Assembly (NCBI GenBank): GCA_002484335.1
Contig: DLJQ01000018.1
Location: forward strand, 91,749-155,748
Direction: 5' to 3'
From: Flavobacteriales bacterium UBA7612
GTDB lineage: Bacteria > Bacteroidota > Bacteroidia > Flavobacteriales > Weeksellaceae
Length of the DNA stretch: 64,000 nucleotides
The position numbers and the translations under genes were made by a program. Below, piece after piece: positions 8,601-17,155 of the stretch. The notes under the pieces were generated by a model. It saw only the letters and a list, made by a program, of their open reading frames with translations, was not told the DNA's origin and searched no databases. Positions within the stretch are counted from its first letter, which is position 1. The number at the start of each line of letters is the position of its first letter.

Positions 8601-9752
8601 TTATTTTTTCATAAAATCTTCCTCTAACAAATCTTCTAATGGACTTTGTGTTATTGATTTTGGTAAACTTCTAAAAGCAAAGTTTCTTATAGCTATTAAA
8701 AATTTATTTTCAATCTGGGCAACTTTTCCAGCTAAGCGAGAAGTATCAATAATGTAATGTGTGCGTTTTAATCGGCGTTGATTATAACCTTCAAAAGCGG
8801 ATAAAATATCAGTATCTTTTTTGACTAATTCATCAAACAAAACGCATACATCTTCTATAGCCATACAAGCTCCTTGTCCCATGTTAGGAGTTGTTGCATG
8901 TGCAGCATCACCAATCAATAAAACACGATTAAATACATAATTATTGATAGGTTTTATATCCATTATTGGTGTTGTTATTATTTTTTCTGGATTTGTTTTT
9001 TGTAAAACATTTCTTATTTGACCAGAATAATCTTTAAAATGTTTCTGTATATCGTCAAGTTTGTAATTGTATACAGATGAATTTAAAGGTGTATTAACAC
9101 AAGCATACCAATATATTTTATTATTAATAAGCGGAGTTAATCCAAATCTACCATTTGCTCCCCATGTTTCTATACTTTTTTTAGATTCATAGGATTTATC
9201 TTCTACAATAGAACGCCAACAAATGTAACCCGCATAACGTGGGGTAGAATGTTTTAATAATTGTTGTCTTATTACAGAATTTATTCCATCTGCTGAAATT
9301 AAAAAATCTCCTTCTATTGAAGAACCATCAGTAAAATGTAGAACTACTTTTTCATAGCTCTGTTCGAAAAAAGTTACTTTTTTATTCGTTTTTATTTTTG
9401 TAGGATTAATTTTAGAAACTAAGAATTCGTGTAAATCTGCACGATGAACAGCAAAGTTTTCATTATTATAATTATTAATTAATCGTTCTGTATCTGCCTT
9501 TAAAATTGTTTTACCTTTCCAATCTTGTATCTCAAAATCTTTCAGCATATGCCCAAGAGGAACAACTTCTTCAGATAATCCAAGTATTTCAAAAGCTTTC
9601 ATAGCATTTGACGCAAGACCAAATCCTGCTCCAATTCCGCGAACTTTTTCTGATGATTCAAATAATTCGAAATCATAATTCAAATCTTGTAAAACTTTAG
9701 CTAATGTTAATCCAGCTATTCCTGCACCAGCTATCAAAAATTTTTTAGGCAT
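8601..9752 (-). CDS. FAD-dependent monooxygenase (UbiH/PHBH-like)
   Basis: A 383-residue flavoprotein of the group A aromatic hydroxylase/UbiH type. The N-terminal Rossmann motif IAGAGIAGLTLAKVL binds the FAD ADP moiety, the acidic ELFESS ends the second strand, a central SADGINSVIR block carries the DG motif, and the late GDAAHATTPNMGQGACMAIED binds the flavin ribityl chain. Such enzymes use NAD(P)H and O2 to hydroxylate or epoxidise small molecules in the cytoplasm. No pathway genes lie nearby, so the substrate is unknown; the related antibiotic-inactivating TetX group is structurally similar but cannot be claimed here. It appears monocistronic. Confidence 0.85.
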   Translation of the reverse strand: MPKKFLIAGAGIAGLTLAKVLQDLNYDFELFESSEKVRGIGAGFGLASNAMKAFEILGLSEEVVPLGHMLKDFEIQDWKGKTILKADTERLINNYNNENFAVHRADLHEFLVSKINPTKIKTNKKVTFFEQSYEKVVLHFTDGSSIEGDFLISADGINSVIRQQLLKHSTPRYAGYICWRSIVEDKSYESKKSIETWGANGRFGLTPLINNKIYWYACVNTPLNSSVYNYKLDDIQKHFKDYSGQIRNVLQKTNPEKIITTPIMDIKPINNYVFNRVLLIGDAAHATTPNMGQGACMAIEDVCVLFDELVKKDTDILSAFEGYNQRRLKRTHYIIDTSRLAGKVAQIENKFLIAIRNFAFRSLPKSITQSPLEDLLEEDFMKK

Positions 9753-9881
9753 ACATCCAAATAAAGTATAAATTTAATTCTTTAAAGTAAATTTTCTATT
9801 ATTTCGAAGGTTTTTTATAAAATGACAACTTTAAATCTATTTAGTTTTATATTTTACAATGAATTTATAAAAACACTGTAT

Positions 9882-9907
9882 TATTCTTCGACAAGCTCAG
9901 AATGACA
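9882..9907. repeat. Short dispersed repeat, CTTCGACAAGCTCAG type
   Basis: The site reads CTTCGACAAGCTCAGAATG plus flanks. It resembles a motif I associate with many bacterial intergenic regions (reverse strand CTGAGCTTGTCGAAG). A degenerate version (CTGAGCTTTGTTGAAG) lies in the loop of the structured repeat near 30.7 kb. Confidence 0.5.
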
Positions 9908-9948
9908 ATTGATGTGTTTAAAATATAATCTATTTATTTTCTAAAAAT

Positions 9949-10024
9949 GCGTTAGGGATAGAAGTGTAAATCCTTTTTTCTTAGAAAAAGATTGCAGCGG
10001 ATAGCCCGCCAGAAGGGAACGCCC
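9949..10024 (+). repeat. Dispersed structured intergenic repeat, copy A
   Basis: Begins GCGTTAGGGAT and ends AAGGGAACGCCC. GCGTT pairs with AACGC as an outer stem, and AATCCTTTTT pairs with AAAAAGATT (a G-U pair and one offset) as the central hairpin. Three more copies occur at 11601, 30678 and 47533. This is the shortest form, with only a small loop. Confidence 0.8.
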
Positions 10025-10033
10025 AAAAATAAA

Positions 10034-10061
10034 AAAAGCGTGATACAATTATCACGCTTTT
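10034..10061 (-). terminator. Terminator of the M20 dipeptidase gene
   Basis: AAAAGCGTGATA and TATCACGCTTTT form a 12-bp stem with a 4-base loop; on the minus strand it is followed by a T-run (A-run 10025-10037 on plus). It lies 23 bases past the stop codon. Confidence 0.9.
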
Positions 10062-10083
10062 CCTGTGTTATATGTTCAGCAAA

Positions 10084-11469
10084 TTATGCTTCTTCATTAA
10101 AATATTTGTAGAAATAAGGAATAGTTTCAATTCCTTTGTAGAAATTGAATAAACCATAGTTTTCGTTAGGAGAGTGGATAACATCAGAGTTTAATCCGAA
10201 TCCCATTAAAACAGATTTCGTTCCTAATTCTTCTTCGAAAAGTGCAACGATAGGAATAGAACCTCCGCCACGTTCTGCTAATGCTTCTTTCTCAAAAGTT
10301 TTTGCTAATGCTTTTTTAGCTGCTTGGAAACCTTTGTGGTTTGTAGGTAAAATATAAGGCTTACCTCCGTGATGTGGTTTTATTTTTACCTCTACAGAAT
10401 CTGGAGCCAACGTTGGGAAATAATCTACAAATTGTTGTGTTACAATATCAGGATTTTGCCCAGGAACCAAACGCATAGAAATTTTTGCGTAAGCATGAGA
10501 AGGAATTACAGTTTTTGCACCTTCACCAGTGTAACCTCCCCAAATACCGTTAACATCTAACGTAGGACGGATAGAAGCACGTTCTATAGTAGAAAAACCT
10601 TCTTCTCCTTGTATATTCGCAATTCCGATAGATTTTTTGTACTCATCTAAATCGAAAGGAATTTTAGCTAAATCAGCTTTTTCATCCTCGTTTAATTCTA
10701 AGATTGTATCATAAAATCCAGGAATAGTAATATGACCTTTTTCGTTGATTAATTTTCCAATCATTGTTGCAAGAACATTAATTGGGTTTGGAACAGCACC
10801 TCCGTAAACACCAGAGTGCATATCTCTATTAGCACCTTTAACTTCAACTTCTACATAAGATAAACCACGTAATCCTACAGAAATAGAAGGTTGCTCATTA
10901 GAAACCATTGAAGTATCAGAAATTAAAATAACATCGTTTTTTAATTTCTCTTTATTGTTTTTAACGAAATTTACTAAAGACGGAGAACCAACTTCTTCTT
11001 CTCCCTCAATCATAAATTTTACGTTACAAGGTAATTCGTTTGTTTTGTTTAAAGCCTCAAATGCTTTTACATGCATAAACATTTGACCTTTGTCATCAGC
11101 AGCACCACGAGCAAAAATTGCTCCATCTGGATGGATATCTGTTTTTTTGATAACTGGCTCATATGGACCAGATTCCCATAATTCTAATGGATCTGCAGGT
11201 TGTACATCATAATGTCCGTAAACTAATACAGTTGGTTTAGACTCATCTACTATTTTTTCTCCATAGACAACAGGAAAACCTTCTGTTTCGCATACTTCTA
11301 CATTATCTGCACCAGCATCTTTAAGATATTTAGCAACTAATTCGGCTGCATCGTTTACATCTTGTACATACGCTGGATCTGCACTAACCGATGGTATTTT
11401 AAGTAATTCGATTAATTCATCAAGAAAGCGTTGTTTATTTTCTTGTATAAATTGTTGTGTATTGTTCAT
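10084..11469 (-). CDS. M20-family dipeptidase (CNDP-like metallopeptidase)
   Basis: A 461-residue cytoplasmic di-zinc peptidase of family M20A, similar in layout to carnosinase/cytosolic nonspecific dipeptidase. The first metal motif is YGHYDVQPADP (about residues 85-95). The bridging Asp lies in FARGAADDKGQM, the catalytic and bridging Glu in IEGEEEVGSPS, and the dimerisation (lid) domain runs from about 200 to 370. The third metal His is in SDVIHSPNENYGL near the C-terminus, preceded by a GGGSIP loop. It hydrolyses dipeptides to amino acids. It is monocistronic, ending at a strong terminator, with a structured repeat upstream of its start. Confidence 0.92.
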   Translation of the reverse strand: MNNTQQFIQENKQRFLDELIELLKIPSVSADPAYVQDVNDAAELVAKYLKDAGADNVEVCETEGFPVVYGEKIVDESKPTVLVYGHYDVQPADPLELWESGPYEPVIKKTDIHPDGAIFARGAADDKGQMFMHVKAFEALNKTNELPCNVKFMIEGEEEVGSPSLVNFVKNNKEKLKNDVILISDTSMVSNEQPSISVGLRGLSYVEVEVKGANRDMHSGVYGGAVPNPINVLATMIGKLINEKGHITIPGFYDTILELNEDEKADLAKIPFDLDEYKKSIGIANIQGEEGFSTIERASIRPTLDVNGIWGGYTGEGAKTVIPSHAYAKISMRLVPGQNPDIVTQQFVDYFPTLAPDSVEVKIKPHHGGKPYILPTNHKGFQAAKKALAKTFEKEALAERGGGSIPIVALFEEELGTKSVLMGFGLNSDVIHSPNENYGLFNFYKGIETIPYFYKYFNEEA

Positions 11470-11600
11470 TTTAAAATGTTATCAATAAGAGGTAAATTTA
11501 ACTATTATTTTTCTTGTTTTCCCATAGTTTCGTGTAAAAATTTAATTTCTGTTCAGCTAACACAGCTCTTATCACTTATTAATAATTCTTTTTTTGTTTT

Positions 11601-11676
11601 GGGCAAACCCTTTGAGACCCGCTTTTCATTACAATCTTTGCTCATCGCAAAGGATTTCCATTACAATCGGTTTTGC
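11601..11676 (-). repeat. Dispersed structured intergenic repeat, copy B (covariant stem)
   Basis: On the minus strand it aligns with copies A, C and D, but the outer stem is GCAAA/TTTGC instead of GCGTT/AACGC, so three adjacent pairs changed on both sides. The central stem CTTTGC/GCAAAG (loop GATGA) also differs from other copies yet still pairs. It sits between two divergent genes, upstream of both. Confidence 0.75.
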
Positions 11677-11716
11677 GGGAAAGATAATTTACTTTAATTT
11701 TATTAAAAACACATTT

Positions 11717-12775
11717 ATGAAGATAAAATTTTTCTTCTTTTCATTTTTATTGTTACTGTTTTCTTGTAGTTACGAAAGTTTAGGAAAACGAGAAAAAAAT
11801 ATATGGATAGGAGCATATTTGGACGAAGCAGGTAAATATCCAAATAATATGATTTATAATTCAGATTCAATTTTTACATACAAACAGAATATTATAAAGA
11901 AGAAAATAGAAGATAAATCAAAATTTGCAATTATAAATGATTCAATTTCCAAATTTTCTATTAATGTGGGTTTAGATACGATTAATCTCTTTTATAAAAA
12001 AGCAAGAAACACAAATTTCAAATTTAGTTTTAAAGACCTTATTATAAGTGGTTGGGAAACTAGGGAAAAAGAAGAAGATGAATCTTTAGAGAAATTAAAA
12101 AAATATATTTTTAATAAAGATTCAACGCTTATCATTCAAACAAATTATATTTATAATAATAAGATTCTTTATTCCGAAGTAGAAAATTACAATTATAGAT
12201 TTATAGCTATAGATAAAACATATATTTTACAGATTTATTCGGACAATAATTTTTCTTATTTTGCTCAAATAATTCAAAAAAGTAAAAAAACATTTACAAT
12301 AGAGCTTTTAAATTATATAAGACCAAAACAAATTCAATTTTCGCAAACAGATAAGAATATTCCAACGATAGAAAATAAATTTAATTTATGTTTCGAGTAT
12401 TTTATTTTTGAATATTTTAATAATTATAGAGGAACAAAATTTAAAGGAGGGTTAAAAGAGATAAAGAAAATATTTGCAGATGAATATAATTATTCTACAA
12501 ATAAAGAAAAACAGAATGGCTATATAAGAATTCGATTTATTGTAAATTGTGATGGAAAAATGGGACATTTTAGTGTAATGGAACTTAATGATAATTATTT
12601 ACCATATTCTTTTGATTCTGGAATAGTTTTATCGTTATTTAAAATAACAACAACTGATTTGAAAGATGGATGGATACCTGGAACGTCAGATAACAATCCT
12701 TCTCAGAAGTATGATAATTACAAACATTTAACCTTTAAAATTAAAGAGGGAAAAATAATAGATATTTTACCATGA
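11717..12775 (+). CDS. Hypothetical lipoprotein, 352 aa
   Basis: Not recognised. A lipoprotein signal ends in LLFSC (Cys about 19). The rest is Lys/Tyr/Asn-rich with no membrane segments. The C-terminal ~80 residues, including NGYIRIRFIVNCDGKMGHFSV, resemble the short beta-sheet domain of TonB C-terminal-like or energy-transducer-like proteins, an impression only. The ATG at 11717 is chosen because it gives a clean lipoprotein signal; an in-frame start further upstream would fall in the structured repeat. The stop overlaps the next gene's start by four bases (ATGA), so the two are translationally coupled. Confidence 0.75.
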   Translation: MKIKFFFFSFLLLLFSCSYESLGKREKNIWIGAYLDEAGKYPNNMIYNSDSIFTYKQNIIKKKIEDKSKFAIINDSISKFSINVGLDTINLFYKKARNTNFKFSFKDLIISGWETREKEEDESLEKLKKYIFNKDSTLIIQTNYIYNNKILYSEVENYNYRFIAIDKTYILQIYSDNNFSYFAQIIQKSKKTFTIELLNYIRPKQIQFSQTDKNIPTIENKFNLCFEYFIFEYFNNYRGTKFKGGLKEIKKIFADEYNYSTNKEKQNGYIRIRFIVNCDGKMGHFSVMELNDNYLPYSFDSGIVLSLFKITTTDLKDGWIPGTSDNNPSQKYDNYKHLTFKIKEGKIIDILP

Positions 12776-13593
12776 AAAAGAACGTCTGTTTTATAATTGT
12801 TTTATTTTTTATTTTGTCTTGCTCTAATCATTCTAAATATAAAAAAGAATTAAAGTCTTCTGATTATTATTTTAACCTTGGTAAAAAATATGGAGAGATA
12901 AATCAGGGAAATGAAATGGAATTAATCTATTATGATAGTGCTATTCTTGCTAATCCCAATGTAGCTAAAATTTGGTGGGAAAAATCTACGTGGCAAGTAA
13001 AAATAGGAAATTATAAAAAATATTTTGAATATATGGATAAAGCTGTAGAGTTAGATCCAGATGTATATATAGGCTGGAGAGGAGTTGTAAAAATGTATTA
13101 TTTACATGATTTTGATGGAGCTTTAAAAGATTTTTTTGCTCTTCAAAAACTTCATCCAAAAACAAAAAATCTTGCTGCAAGGGGAGAAGATTTAAATTAT
13201 CTGATAGGGAATGCATATTGGCAAAAGAAAGATTTTCCTAAAGCAGTAGAATATTTTAATAAAAATATAAAAGAAAATGGAGAAAAATCTGTAGATGTTT
13301 ATAATTTTATTTATTTAGGAATATGTTACTATGAAATGGGTAATAATTCATTGGCAGAGATGCAATTTAATAAAGCACTAAGTTTATCAAAAGAAATAGT
13401 TGATGCACATTATTATTTAGCTAAAATTTATTCAGTAGAAAAAAAGCAAAAATTAGCAGAAAAGCATATAAATAAAGCAATTTATTATGCCAACGATGGA
13501 TACTTGAAAATAGATGGTTATAGAGATGTTTTAGGTCAAATTTATCATTCGGATTTAATAAGTCTAAAAGATTCAATAGTTAATGCTAATTAA
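12772..13593 (+). CDS. TPR-repeat lipoprotein
   Basis: A 273-residue lipoprotein (lipobox FILSC, Cys about 17) followed by at least five tetratricopeptide-like helix pairs, for example YYDSAILANPNVAKIWWEKS, MDKAVELDPDVYIGWRG, AVEYFNKNIKENGEKS and AEMQFNKALSLSKEIVDAHY. TPR arrays form superhelical scaffolds for protein binding, so it may assemble a complex in the periplasm or at the outer membrane with the lipoprotein encoded immediately upstream (4-base overlap). No enzymatic motif is seen and the partner is unknown. There is no terminator before the next promoter. Confidence 0.82.
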   Translation: MKKNVCFIIVLFFILSCSNHSKYKKELKSSDYYFNLGKKYGEINQGNEMELIYYDSAILANPNVAKIWWEKSTWQVKIGNYKKYFEYMDKAVELDPDVYIGWRGVVKMYYLHDFDGALKDFFALQKLHPKTKNLAARGEDLNYLIGNAYWQKKDFPKAVEYFNKNIKENGEKSVDVYNFIYLGICYYEMGNNSLAEMQFNKALSLSKEIVDAHYYLAKIYSVEKKQKLAEKHINKAIYYANDGYLKIDGYRDVLGQIYHSDLISLKDSIVNAN

Positions 13594-13636
13594 AAAGAGG
13601 AAATAAATGTTCCAGATATTAGAAATAAAACCTTTG

Positions 13637-13644
13637 TATATTTG
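13637..13644 (+). promoter_or_regulatory. -7 promoter box for the DUF4286 gene
   Basis: TATATTTG, matching TAnnTTTG and followed by C, lies 15 bases before the ATG, giving a leader of about ten bases. Confidence 0.6.
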
Positions 13645-13659
13645 CAAAAATATTAAAGA

Positions 13660-13977
13660 ATGATTTTATATAATACTACATTTATAGTAGAGGAAAAGAT
13701 ACATGATGATTGGTTTGATTGGTTAAAAAATGATCATATCAATGATTATTTAAAATCTTCTTGTTTCTTAGGTGCTCGTTTAGGAAAAATAACGTCACAT
13801 ATAGAACCAGGAGCCGTTTCTTATTCTTTGCAATTATTTGTGAATGATCAATTGACCTTGGATACTTTTAAAGATAATTTCTTAACAGATATTCAACAAA
13901 AAAGTTTGCAAAAATTTGGAACAAATGTATTGTCTTTTGCAAGTGAAATGGAGCATATAGGAGATTTTAACTTGTAA
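13660..13977 (+). CDS. DUF4286 family protein
   Basis: A 105-residue cytoplasmic protein that I recognise as DUF4286, a small family common in Bacteroidota with a ferredoxin-like alpha/beta pattern. Seen features: an opening strand MILYNTTFIVEEKIHDDWFDWL, the central YSLQLFVNDQLTLDTF and the closing FGTNVLSFASEMEHIGDF. The length matches the family. The function is unknown. It has its own promoter box just upstream and ends at a perfect palindromic terminator shared with the convergent YeiH-type gene. Confidence 0.85.
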   Translation: MILYNTTFIVEEKIHDDWFDWLKNDHINDYLKSSCFLGARLGKITSHIEPGAVSYSLQLFVNDQLTLDTFKDNFLTDIQQKSLQKFGTNVLSFASEMEHIGDFNL

Positions 13978-14000
13978 TAAATTTTAATCAAACAAAAACT

Positions 14001-14044
14001 CATAAATAGAAAAGCATCACAATTGTGATGCTTTTCTATTTATG
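14001..14044. terminator. Perfect 44-bp palindrome, bidirectional terminator
   Basis: Two 20-base arms (CATAAATAGAAAAGCATCAC and its exact reverse complement) flank AATT, so the whole element is palindromic. It terminates the DUF4286 gene and overlaps the stop codon of the convergent transporter gene. Confidence 0.9.
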
Positions 14045-15011
14045 TTAGATTTAATATTAAAAATAAACTTCCACTTGCAATTATTACCCATAAAATAATT
14101 GCTATTAGTAAAGGTTTGTAGCCAATATTTTTAATCATATTAAATGATAAACTTGTTCCTATTAAAAATAAAGTCAAAGTCAATGCTGATTTTGAAAACA
14201 TTATTATAATAGGGCTTATCTCATGAATTATAGGTAAATAGGTATTTAGACATATAGCAATAAGAAATAAACCAATAAACCAAGGGATACTAATTTTTTT
14301 ATTAGAATTTTTAAAAAATAAAAGAGTAATAAAAGAGAGAGGTATTATCCATAATGCTCTTGCTAATTTTACTGTTGTAGCAATTTGTAATGCTTCTTCT
14401 CCATATTTACTAGATGCTCCTACAACAGAACTTGTATCATGTATAGCAATAGCACACCATAAACCAAATTCATGCTGTGACATATGAAATAAATGCCCTA
14501 ATGGAGGAAATATTAATAATGCGATAGAATTTAGTGTGAATACAACAGCCAAAGCAACAGATATTTGACTGTCTTTTGCTTTAGTGATAGGAGATAAAGC
14601 AGCAATTGCACTTCCTCCACATATTGCAGTTCCTGCAGCTATTAAATATCCTGTAATTCGATCTATTTTAAATACTTTTGTAAGTATAAAACCTAAAATC
14701 ATCACACAAGAAATACTTATAATTGTAAATGAAATACCTTCTTTACCAACATGTATTGCAGTAAAAACATTCATCCCAAATCCTAAACCTACAACGGCTA
14801 CTTTTAATAATAAATTAGATGCTTTTTTAGATAGTTTTTCGTACGGGTTTCCGAATAATTGAGCTATAAGAATTCCAATAATTAATGCAATTGGTGATGA
14901 TATAAATGGCATTAAACAAAGAATAGTAAAAAAAATAAAAATTACTTTTTGATAATTTATAATATTTATATAATTGTTTTGGTTTGTTATTTTTTTCATT
15001 TTTATATTCAT
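14040..15011 (-). CDS. YeiH/UPF0324 family putative sulfate exporter
   Basis: A 323-residue inner-membrane protein with about ten hydrophobic segments, matching the YeiH (UPF0324, 'putative sulfate exporter') family in length and in motifs such as PFISSPIALIIGILIAQLFG, the GLGFGMNVF loop, TAICGGSAIAALSP and AIHDTSSVVGAS. The transported substrate is not established for most members. A LysR regulator gene lies immediately upstream in the same direction (66-base gap), the partner usually found with yeiH. Start alternatives at 15011 and 14999 (MKKIT) are both possible; the longer is given. The stop codon lies within the palindromic terminator. Confidence 0.88.
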   Translation of the reverse strand: MNIKMKKITNQNNYINIINYQKVIFIFFTILCLMPFISSPIALIIGILIAQLFGNPYEKLSKKASNLLLKVAVVGLGFGMNVFTAIHVGKEGISFTIISISCVMILGFILTKVFKIDRITGYLIAAGTAICGGSAIAALSPITKAKDSQISVALAVVFTLNSIALLIFPPLGHLFHMSQHEFGLWCAIAIHDTSSVVGASSKYGEEALQIATTVKLARALWIIPLSFITLLFFKNSNKKISIPWFIGLFLIAICLNTYLPIIHEISPIIIMFSKSALTLTLFLIGTSLSFNMIKNIGYKPLLIAIILWVIIASGSLFLILNLT

Positions 15012-15077
15012 TATTTACAAAACAAATTTCCTGTAAATTGAATTTATATAGAAATGAAAAAAAGTAATCTGATATAA

Positions 15078-15968
15078 CTAAAAGTTATAACGCTTAGAGA
15101 AATCAATAAACAAATTAACTAGTTTTGATTGTTCTCCTTCTTGAATAATAAAATTAAAATCTCTTTTTATTTCAAAATTCTTAATATCTACAATTTTTAA
15201 TGATTGATGATTAAGTTCATTTAAAATAGAGTGAACTGATAAAAATGCGAATGAATCGGAAAATAAAAGATAGGATTTTATACTTTCTGTGCTTTCTAAT
15301 TGTATTTCTATATTTAATTCATTTAGCTTGATTTGATGATTTTTAAAAGCTAAATCTATTGTTTCTAAAGTTCCAGAGCCTGGTTCACGAACAACTAAAG
15401 GGATATTTTTTAGTTGTTCTAACTTTAAAAAATTTTTAAGAGAATTTGAATGGCCATTTCTTGTTGTTAAAACGATTTCATCCTTCATTAATGGAACATA
15501 GTGAAAGGTTCTATTTTTAATTCGACCTTCTATCAAACCTAAATCAATTTTATTTTGCATTAATAATTCTTCAATTTTTTCTGAGTTTTTAGTAGTTAAA
15601 CTAATTCTAATATCAGGGAATCTTTTTCTGAAACTAGCCAAAATAGGAGGTAAGACATATTGTGCAATAGTTGTACTTGCTCCGATTTTTAAATGACCAT
15701 TGTGTAAATTTTTTAACTCTCCAATATCAAATTCAATTTTTTCATAAATAGAAAATATTTGATTGGTATAACTTAATAATATTTCTCCAGCTTTGGTTAA
15801 TTTTATCTTTGTTCCATTACGTTCAAACAACTTAATGTTTAAATTTAATTCAATTTCTTTAATATGTTTTGTAACAGCAGGTTGAGTTATATTTAATTCA
15901 TTGGATGCCTTTGTGAAATTTAATCTTTTAGCAACCGTATCAAAAACTTTTAATCTAAAATCGAACAT
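15078..15968 (-). CDS. LysR-family transcriptional regulator, likely controls yeiH
   Basis: A 296-residue LysR-type regulator. The N-terminal winged helix-turn-helix is clear (RLNFTKASNELNITQPAVTKHIKEIE, residues ~14-39), followed by the linker helix and a two-lobed effector-binding domain (GHLKIGASTTIAQYVLPP onward, VREPGSGTLETID). It resembles the CysB/YeiE group of sulfur-related regulators. The gene precedes the YeiH-type transporter in the same direction, so it most likely regulates that gene and itself. The effector is unknown. Length is typical for the family. Confidence 0.9.
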   Translation of the reverse strand: MFDFRLKVFDTVAKRLNFTKASNELNITQPAVTKHIKEIELNLNIKLFERNGTKIKLTKAGEILLSYTNQIFSIYEKIEFDIGELKNLHNGHLKIGASTTIAQYVLPPILASFRKRFPDIRISLTTKNSEKIEELLMQNKIDLGLIEGRIKNRTFHYVPLMKDEIVLTTRNGHSNSLKNFLKLEQLKNIPLVVREPGSGTLETIDLAFKNHQIKLNELNIEIQLESTESIKSYLLFSDSFAFLSVHSILNELNHQSLKIVDIKNFEIKRDFNFIIQEGEQSKLVNLFIDFSKRYNF

Positions 15969-16014
15969 ATAAAATTTATATTTTAGTCAATAATTAAATG
16001 TTATCTAAAGATAA

Positions 16015-16022
16015 TATTTTTG
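16015..16022 (+). promoter_or_regulatory. -7 promoter box upstream of the BNR-like gene
   Basis: TATTTTTG matches TAnnTTTG. A transcript from here would have a leader of roughly 70 bases before the ATG at 16101. Confidence 0.45.
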
Positions 16023-16100
16023 TGTTACACTAAAATAATTTATCTATTAATGACGTTTTACTTAATAAGTTTATTACTTTTATTCAAGTTAAAATATATT

Positions 16101-17117
16101 ATGAAATATTTATTTTTTATCCTTTCTAGTCTAAGTTTTGCACAAACTTATCAAGTTGTAAACGAAGAAAAACCAGATGTTAGTTATAGAGGATTAGCAT
16201 TTCAAGATGCTAAGACAATTGTAGTTTCAGGTTCTAAAAATACAATAGGAAAATCGATAGATGCAGGTAAAACATTTACTTGGATAAATCCTAAAATTGT
16301 AGAAGGACGAGACTTTAGAGATATAGAAGTTCTAGGTAAAGATAATTATTTAGTTATGGGGATTGATTCTCCTGCGTATATTTTACAAACCAAAGATGGT
16401 GGTAAAAATTGGGAGAAGGTTTATGAAAATAAAGAAAAAGGTGTTTTTCTTGATGCAATGTATTTAGATACAAAAACAGGAAAAATAACAGTTGTAGGAG
16501 ATCCTATGTCTCCAGATAAACCTTTTGTATTAACTTCTTCTATTTCTAATACCAAAGATTGGAAAGTAACAACTAATTTTCATGGTCAACCATTTCGATT
16601 AAAAAATCCAAAAGAGGCATTTTTTGCATCAAGTGGGAGCAATTTATATGTAGACAATAATCAAATGTTATTAGTGACAGGAGGTGTTTTATCTAATTTA
16701 TATTATTATACACCAAAAGGAGGGCAATTATATGCATTAGAAAAAACTAAATCTACAACTTCAGGAATAAATGGATTAGCCTATAATCCAACTTTAAATA
16801 TAGGTTATCTTGTAGGTGGTGATTATACAAAACCAGAAGACTCTAAATACAATTTATACAAATTTAAAATAGTTTCAGGGAAAATAACTTTTCAAGACTC
16901 TTGGTCATATCCAGAAGGATATAAATCAGGCGTTACGATTATAGATAAAGATAAAGTTATGGTTTGTGGCTACAAAGGGGTTGATTATTCAACAGATGGT
17001 GGTCATAATTGGAAAAATATAACAAAAGATAGTTATAATACTTGTATTGTTTCACCAGATAAAAAATATGTTATTTTAGTAGGGAATAAAGGTAAAATAG
17101 GAAAGGTTATTTTATAA
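16101..17117 (+). CDS. Secreted BNR/YCF48-like beta-propeller protein
   Basis: A 338-residue secreted protein: the signal peptide MKYLFFILSSLSFAQ is followed by repeated bladed-propeller units with Asp-box-like motifs (KSIDAGKTFTWI, QTKDGGKNWEKV, YSTDGGHNWKNI), as in BNR/YCF48 and sialidase-like propellers. It is often annotated as 'oxidoreductase', but no cofactor site is seen. The ATG at 16101 is preferred because it gives a standard signal peptide; an upstream in-frame start would add a second hydrophobic stretch and lie by the promoter box. Neighbours give no pathway clue. A ligand-binding or assembly role in the envelope is the safest reading. Confidence 0.8.
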   Translation: MKYLFFILSSLSFAQTYQVVNEEKPDVSYRGLAFQDAKTIVVSGSKNTIGKSIDAGKTFTWINPKIVEGRDFRDIEVLGKDNYLVMGIDSPAYILQTKDGGKNWEKVYENKEKGVFLDAMYLDTKTGKITVVGDPMSPDKPFVLTSSISNTKDWKVTTNFHGQPFRLKNPKEAFFASSGSNLYVDNNQMLLVTGGVLSNLYYYTPKGGQLYALEKTKSTTSGINGLAYNPTLNIGYLVGGDYTKPEDSKYNLYKFKIVSGKITFQDSWSYPEGYKSGVTIIDKDKVMVCGYKGVDYSTDGGHNWKNITKDSYNTCIVSPDKKYVILVGNKGKIGKVIL

Positions 17118-17155
17118 TTTTTGTTTTTAATATTTCGAAAGTCTATTTTTATAGA

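Larger units (their letters stand above)
9753..10083. other. 331-bp intergenic region holding two repeat elements and a terminator
   Basis: No gene was found. From left to right it holds a short dispersed repeat (9882-9907), the structured repeat copy A (9949-10024) and the terminator of the M20 peptidase gene (10034-10061), each listed separately. Confidence 0.7.

Noticed and set aside
8601..9752. A TetX-like tetracycline-inactivating enzyme
   Set aside because: Only the general flavin-monooxygenase motifs are visible; specific substrate-site residues could not be recognised.
11594..11716. An upstream in-frame start for the lipoprotein at 11717
   Set aside because: It would place 41 residues inside structured repeat copy B, ahead of a perfect lipoprotein signal.
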